Shown piece by piece: positions 4,765 through 8,220 of a DNA stretch of 8,220 bases. This DNA comes from Avisuccinivibrio_A sp964399665 (GTDB lineage Bacteria; Pseudomonadota; Gammaproteobacteria; Enterobacterales; Succinivibrionaceae): positions 1 through 8,220 of the forward strand of contig CAYNSI010000090.1 in assembly GCA_964399665.1 (NCBI GenBank), read 5' to 3'. How positions within the stretch are numbered: position 1 is the first letter of the stretch; every line of letters begins with the position of its first letter. Under the pieces are notes generated by a model. The model was not told the origin of the DNA. It did no database searches and worked only from the letters and a program-made list of their open reading frames with translations. Made by a program: the position numbers and the translations under genes.

Positions 4765-6687
4765 ATGACTACTCAAAAACACGGATTTCAAACCGAAGTA
4801 ACAAAACTTTTAGATTTACTTGCCAATTCGCTTTATTCCAATAAGGAAGTTTTTTTAAGGGAGCTTATCTCCAATGCCTCTGATGCCATAGACAAGCTTC
4901 ACTTTTTATCTCTTACCAATCCTGATTTAATCAAAGATGATTCTGTTTTTAAGATTAGGATCCGCGCTGACAAGGAAACTAAAACCTTAACAATATCTGA
5001 CAACGGCCTGGGCCTTACTTTGGATGAGGCCAACACCCAGTTGGGAACTATTGCAAAATCCGGCACTGAAGAATTTTTTAAGACTTTATCAGGAGATGCT
5101 GCCCGCGATTCCCAGCTCATTGGCCAGTTCGGGGTAGGTTTTTACTCTTCTTTTATTGTGGCAGACAAGGTAACCGTGCTGTCCCGCTCTGCCAAGGCAG
5201 CACCTGAAGAGGGGATAAAATGGGAATCAGAAGGCACCGGAACTTTTGAGTCAGGCTTTGCCCCGCGCGATGCCAGAGGTACGGATATTATTCTTCATTT
5301 AAAGGAGTCTGAAACCGGCTTTTTGGAGGAGTGGACTCTTAGGGATGCCATTACCAAATACTCGGATCATATCTCGGTTCCCGTGGAGCTTTATGTCGAA
5401 AAGACCGTTACCAAAGACAAAGACGAGGATGACAAGTCCGATGAGAAAAAAGAGCCTGAAACTGAATGGGTGTGGGAACAGGTAAATGATGCCAAGGCCC
5501 TGTGGACCAGAAGTGCCAAAGACATCAAGGATGAAGAGTACAAGGAATTCTATAAGCACATTGCCTCAGACTACCAGGATCCTCTAAGCTGGTCCCATAA
5601 CAAGGTCGAAGGTGAAACTGAATACACCTCACTGCTTTATGTGCCGTCCCATGCGCCCTGGGATCTGTTTATGAATGAGCATAAACACGGTCTTAAGCTT
5701 TATGTCCAGCGCGTCTTTATTATGGATGAGGCAGAGCAGTTTTTACCGCGCTATTTAAGATTTATCAAGGGTTTGGTAGATACCAATGCCCTTCCCCTTA
5801 ATATCTCGCGTGAGCTTTTACAGGAAAGTGCCATAACCTCCAAACTTAAAAAGGCACTTACCAAACGTGCCTTAGGCATGATAGAAAAGCTTGCTAAAGA
5901 TCCTAAACAGTATGAGACCTTTTATCAAAACTTCGGCTCGGTCCTTAAGGAAGGCCCGGTTGAGGACTGGAGCAACAGGGAGACGGTATTGTCATTACTG
6001 CGCTTTGCCTCAACCCGCAATGACAATGACAAAGCTGATGTAAGTTTGGATGATTATCTTGCCGCCATGAAAGAAAAGCAGGACAAGATTTATTACCTTA
6101 CTGCATCCAATTATGAGGCTGCCGCCTCCTCCCCTTATCTTGAATCTTTAAAGAAAAAGGGCATTGAGGTGTTACTGCTTACAGAAAGGATTGATGAGTG
6201 GCTCATGTCCAACATCAGTGAGTATAAGGAGAAGCGTTTTGTTTCGGTAACGGCCCCTGATTTGGAACTTGGTGATCTTGAGGATGAAAAGGAAAAGGAA
6301 GCCTTAAAACAAGCTCAGGAAGGCTGTCAGGATCTTACCAAGCGCTTTAAGGATGCCTTAGGCGATGAAGTAAAGGAAGTTAGGGTCTCAACCAGGCTTA
6401 TTGACTCGCCCTCCTGCGTGGTAAATGAATCAGGCAGGATGTTTACCGAGCAGATGAAGCGCATTTTAGAGGCCACAGGACAAAAAATGCCTCAGGAAAC
6501 CTGGATTTTGGAGTTAAATCCTGAGCATGAATTGGTCAAGAAGGCTGCAGAGCAGGAAGGCGAGGCCTTTAACCGCTATGCCAAGCTCATTTTTGGAGAA
6601 GCCCTGTTATCTGATGCCGGAAGTCTTAAAGATCCGCGCTCCTATGTCAATCTTGTCAATGACTTGATTTTAGGAAAGGCTGATTAA
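4765..6687 (+). CDS. htpG: Molecular chaperone HtpG (bacterial Hsp90)
   Basis: A 640-residue cytosolic ATP-dependent chaperone that acts as a dimer, remodelling client proteins with DnaK. The N-terminal GHKL ATPase domain (about 1-215) has E33 and N37 in FLRELISNASDAIDK, D79 in ISDNGLGL, GTIAKSGT (94-101) and the glycine-rich QFGVGFYSSF (121-130). The middle domain follows, with R349 in LPLNISRELLQES as the ATP-contacting arginine (R336 in E. coli). A C-terminal dimerisation domain completes the protein. It is about 16 residues longer than E. coli HtpG (624), largely because of a highly charged lysine/aspartate/glutamate linker at about 213-234. ATG 4765 is preferred over an in-frame TTG at 4759, since residues from MTTQKHGFQTEV match the family's start. 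It is transcribed from a sigma-32 promoter and closed by its own terminator, so it is monocistronic. Confidence 0.98.
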   Translation: MTTQKHGFQTEVTKLLDLLANSLYSNKEVFLRELISNASDAIDKLHFLSLTNPDLIKDDSVFKIRIRADKETKTLTISDNGLGLTLDEANTQLGTIAKSGTEEFFKTLSGDAARDSQLIGQFGVGFYSSFIVADKVTVLSRSAKAAPEEGIKWESEGTGTFESGFAPRDARGTDIILHLKESETGFLEEWTLRDAITKYSDHISVPVELYVEKTVTKDKDEDDKSDEKKEPETEWVWEQVNDAKALWTRSAKDIKDEEYKEFYKHIASDYQDPLSWSHNKVEGETEYTSLLYVPSHAPWDLFMNEHKHGLKLYVQRVFIMDEAEQFLPRYLRFIKGLVDTNALPLNISRELLQESAITSKLKKALTKRALGMIEKLAKDPKQYETFYQNFGSVLKEGPVEDWSNRETVLSLLRFASTRNDNDKADVSLDDYLAAMKEKQDKIYYLTASNYEAAASSPYLESLKKKGIEVLLLTERIDEWLMSNISEYKEKRFVSVTAPDLELGDLEDEKEKEALKQAQEGCQDLTKRFKDALGDEVKEVRVSTRLIDSPSCVVNESGRMFTEQMKRILEATGQKMPQETWILELNPEHELVKKAAEQEGEAFNRYAKLIFGEALLSDAGSLKDPRSYVNLVNDLILGKAD

Positions 6688-6738
6688 CCAAACTTCTTAA
6701 AACAGACCATAAGTAAATTTAAAAACACATCTTGTTAG

Positions 6739-6768
6739 ATCCCGCTTTTTGGCGGGATTGCTTTTTTT
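6739..6768 (+). terminator. Rho-independent terminator of htpG
   Basis: ATCCCGC (6739-6745) and GCGGGAT (6752-6758) form a perfect 7-bp GC-rich stem with a 6-base loop. It is followed by TGC and seven T's (6762-6768). It sits 51 bases after the htpG stop codon and directly abuts the adk promoter, whose -35 region falls in the T-run. Confidence 0.92.
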
Positions 6769-6790
6769 AGGACTTAAGTTTTCCTATAAT
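6762..6790 (+). promoter_or_regulatory. Promoter of adk
   Basis: A perfect -10 hexamer TATAAT lies at 6785-6790. No good -35 is present: at 17-base spacing the position is the terminator's T-run (6762-6767). Transcription should start near 6797, giving a leader of about 28 bases. An in-frame ATG at 6789 lies within the -10 box and upstream of this start site, which rules it out as the translation start for this transcript. Confidence 0.65.
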
Positions 6791-6824
6791 GGGCTGTCTT
6801 AAATTCAAGCTTTGTGAGGAAAAT

Positions 6825-7475
6825 ATGCGCATCATTTTACTGGGAGCACCAGGAGCCGGTAAGGGTACTCAGGCCGGGCTTCTTGTCAAAGCCTTTGGTA
6901 TTCCCCAGATCTCAACAGGAGACATGCTGCGTGCTGCCGTCAAGGCAGGCACTAAGCTGGGTCTTGAGGCCAAGGCCGTTATGGAGTCAGGAGCCTTAGT
7001 CTCGGATGAAATTATTATAGGACTTGTAAAAGAGCGCATCAGAGAGGATGACTGCAGCAAAGGTTTTCTTTTTGACGGTTTTCCAAGAACCATTCCCCAG
7101 GCTGAAGCCCTCATTACCGCTGGCATTGACATGGATGCAGTAATTGAACTGCAAATTTCTGATGACAAGATAGTAAAGCGTATGAGCGGACGCAGGGTGC
7201 ATCTGCCTTCAGGGCGCGTCTATCACACGGTTTACAGTCCCCCTAAGGTTGATGGAAAGGATGATGTTACAGGCGAGGATTTGGTAATTCGCGATGATGA
7301 CAGGGAAGAGACCGTACGGGCTCGCCTTAAGGTTTATCATGAGCAGACTGAGCCTTTGGCAGCCTTTTATGAGAATTTAAGCTCCCAGGGCAGGATCAAG
7401 TATCTTAAATTTGATGCCAACAGGCCCTCTGAGATCATTGCCGATGAAATAATTAAGGCATTGGGGCAAAAATAA
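6825..7475 (+). CDS. adk: Adenylate kinase
   Basis: A 216-residue cytosolic enzyme that interconverts ATP + AMP and 2 ADP, setting adenylate balance and supplying precursors for nucleotide synthesis. The P-loop GAPGAGKGT (7-15) opens the protein, followed by the AMP-binding STGDMLR (30-36) and DGFPRT (84-89). The LID spans about 122-159, with GRRVH and PSGRVYH. R36, R88, R123, R156 and R167 occupy the same numbers as in E. coli Adk (214 residues). The LID is the long form without the four zinc-binding cysteines, as is usual in Gammaproteobacteria. Start ATG 6825 follows GAGGA (6816-6820). The gene downstream begins 20 bases after the stop codon and is probably co-transcribed. In enterobacteria hemH lies there instead. 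Confidence 0.98.
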   Translation: MRIILLGAPGAGKGTQAGLLVKAFGIPQISTGDMLRAAVKAGTKLGLEAKAVMESGALVSDEIIIGLVKERIREDDCSKGFLFDGFPRTIPQAEALITAGIDMDAVIELQISDDKIVKRMSGRRVHLPSGRVYHTVYSPPKVDGKDDVTGEDLVIRDDDREETVRARLKVYHEQTEPLAAFYENLSSQGRIKYLKFDANRPSEIIADEIIKALGQK

Positions 7476-7495
7476 CCAAGAAGAGGTCACAAAGC

Positions 7496-8038
7496 ATGAG
7501 GTTTTTGGTTCTGGCTTTACTGGTGTTTTTTTCCAACATCGGGGTACTAGCAGCAGAAGATACGGACACTTCTTTGGCTTTATCAGAACAAAGCGCAGAG
7601 GAAAGTTTATCCTCTGATGCTTCTGATGACAATGACATCAGCGATGATGAGAACGGGGAAGAGCCTGAGCCTCTGCCCCATCCTTTAGGATGGAGTGTCG
7701 AGAGCAATCCTTCGGTACAAAATTCCCTAAGCTATGTCCATGAAAGCGGCAGGATTGCTGTTAACATTTCCTATATTGCAGGCAAAGCAGGCGGTAATGT
7801 CATGCCCGAGGCCTATGCCAGGGTGGCTGCCGAGCAGATGAACTGCGATATGCCAACTGCCTCCAACATCATAGATCACGCCTGGTCTTTTTACTGCCCC
7901 AGGGAAGAAATTGAGGCCATAGTTTATGGTGATGAGGGCAATTTGGTGTTGCTGGCAATTTCAGGACGCAATGAGGAAACCGAATCCTACCTTTCTGATT
8001 TTATAAGATTTCTTATTTATCAGGCAGGAAGACAGTAA
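7496..8038 (+). CDS. Hypothetical exported protein with an acidic linker
   Basis: A 180-residue protein I do not recognise. Residues 1-20 look like a Sec signal peptide: one arginine, a hydrophobic stretch LVLALLVFF, then a VLA-A or LAA-E cleavage site, with no lipobox cysteine. Residues 21-60 are a low-complexity Asp/Glu/Ser-rich, probably disordered segment. From about 62 (HPLGWSVES) to the end is a mixed alpha/beta domain, ending in a hydrophobic stretch (about 168-175) that is more likely a buried helix than a membrane anchor. The mature part has exactly two cysteines, C117 and C134, which could form a disulfide in the periplasm. ATG 7496 follows GAGG (7483-7486) at a normal distance. It is probably read from the adk promoter. 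Its composition resembles that of its neighbours, so there is no sign of transfer. No function is proposed. Confidence 0.75.
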   Translation: MRFLVLALLVFFSNIGVLAAEDTDTSLALSEQSAEESLSSDASDDNDISDDENGEEPEPLPHPLGWSVESNPSVQNSLSYVHESGRIAVNISYIAGKAGGNVMPEAYARVAAEQMNCDMPTASNIIDHAWSFYCPREEIEAIVYGDEGNLVLLAISGRNEETESYLSDFIRFLIYQAGRQ

Positions 8039-8171
8039 CTGGTTGTATTTTAAAGATCCTGACGGGATTTGCGTGATAACCAAATATTTCACCTGGGATT
8101 TTTCTTGTCGCGTGCACCAAGAACTGGAAAAATAAGCCTCTTGCATTAAGTTTGTTGCTCCCTGATTTTCA

Positions 8172-8195
8172 ACACCGTGGTGGTGTAATTTTGCC
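8172..8195 (+). terminator. Possible terminator after the adk operon
   Basis: ACACC (8172-8176) and GGTGT (8182-8186) pair through 5 bp, with a G-T pair possible inside. They are followed by AATTTTG and then CCCCTTTTC. The stem is short and the T-runs are broken, so termination would be modest. It lies 134 bases after the last gene. Another possible fold, TGGTT/AACCA (8040-8044/8078-8082), sits just after the stop codon but has no T-run. Confidence 0.35.
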
Positions 8196-8220
8196 CCTTT
8201 TCTAAGGATCCAAAGTAAAA

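Noticed and set aside
5299..5559. Minus-strand open frame within htpG, and similar reverse frames inside the other genes
   Set aside because: These are shadows of strongly conserved genes on the + strand with no start signals or family features of their own.
6789..6824. Upstream ATG for adk (12 extra residues)
   Set aside because: The ATG is inside the TATAAT -10 box, so it would not be in the mRNA, and all Adk proteins start at MRIILLGAPG.
8054..8070. AGATCC/GGATTT hairpin after the last gene
   Set aside because: Six pairs including a G-T and no following T-run; not a convincing terminator.

Overview
The window reads as ordinary chromosomal DNA of a Gammaproteobacterium of moderate, slightly AT-leaning composition. 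The adenylate kinase is of the E. coli type down to the numbering of its arginines, and ybaB-recR, htpG and adk follow one another as they do in enterobacteria and their relatives. An anaerobic, host- or rumen-associated lineage such as Succinivibrionaceae would fit, but that is a guess; nothing here proves a genus. All eight genes lie on the + strand.

Left part (about 1-3189): a probable three-gene operon for clearing reactive aldehydes. It holds a YqhD/BdhA-type iron-containing alcohol dehydrogenase, a YeaE-like aldo/keto reductase and an AraC-family regulator of the YqhC type. In E. coli the regulator yqhC is divergent from its target yqhD-dkgA; here the regulator is the last gene of the same run. 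The two reductases would convert short aldehydes or 2-oxoaldehydes to alcohols with NAD(P)H, and the regulator would sense the electrophile. The regulator carries four closely spaced cysteines (CX2C-X5-CX2C), an attractive sensing site.

Middle (3190-4512): a roughly 400-base gap without a convincing gene, then ybaB (nucleoid-associated/DNA-binding) and recR (recombination repair mediator), overlapping by one base and read from a promoter just upstream of ybaB. The dnaX gene that usually precedes ybaB-recR is not here.

Right part (4513-8220): htpG (Hsp90) behind a near-perfect heat-shock sigma-32 promoter and with a strong terminator. The terminator's T-run abuts the promoter of adk. After adk, 20 bases downstream, comes a gene for a small exported acidic protein of unknown function, probably co-transcribed with adk. 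A weak terminator-like hairpin lies near the window end.

I see no mobile element, CRISPR array, tRNA or rRNA, and no clearly new system. The most interesting points are the regulator's cysteine cluster, two hairpins that involve Shine-Dalgarno sequences (in front of the aldo/keto reductase and of htpG), and a 14-base sequence shared in inverted orientation by two intergenic regions.
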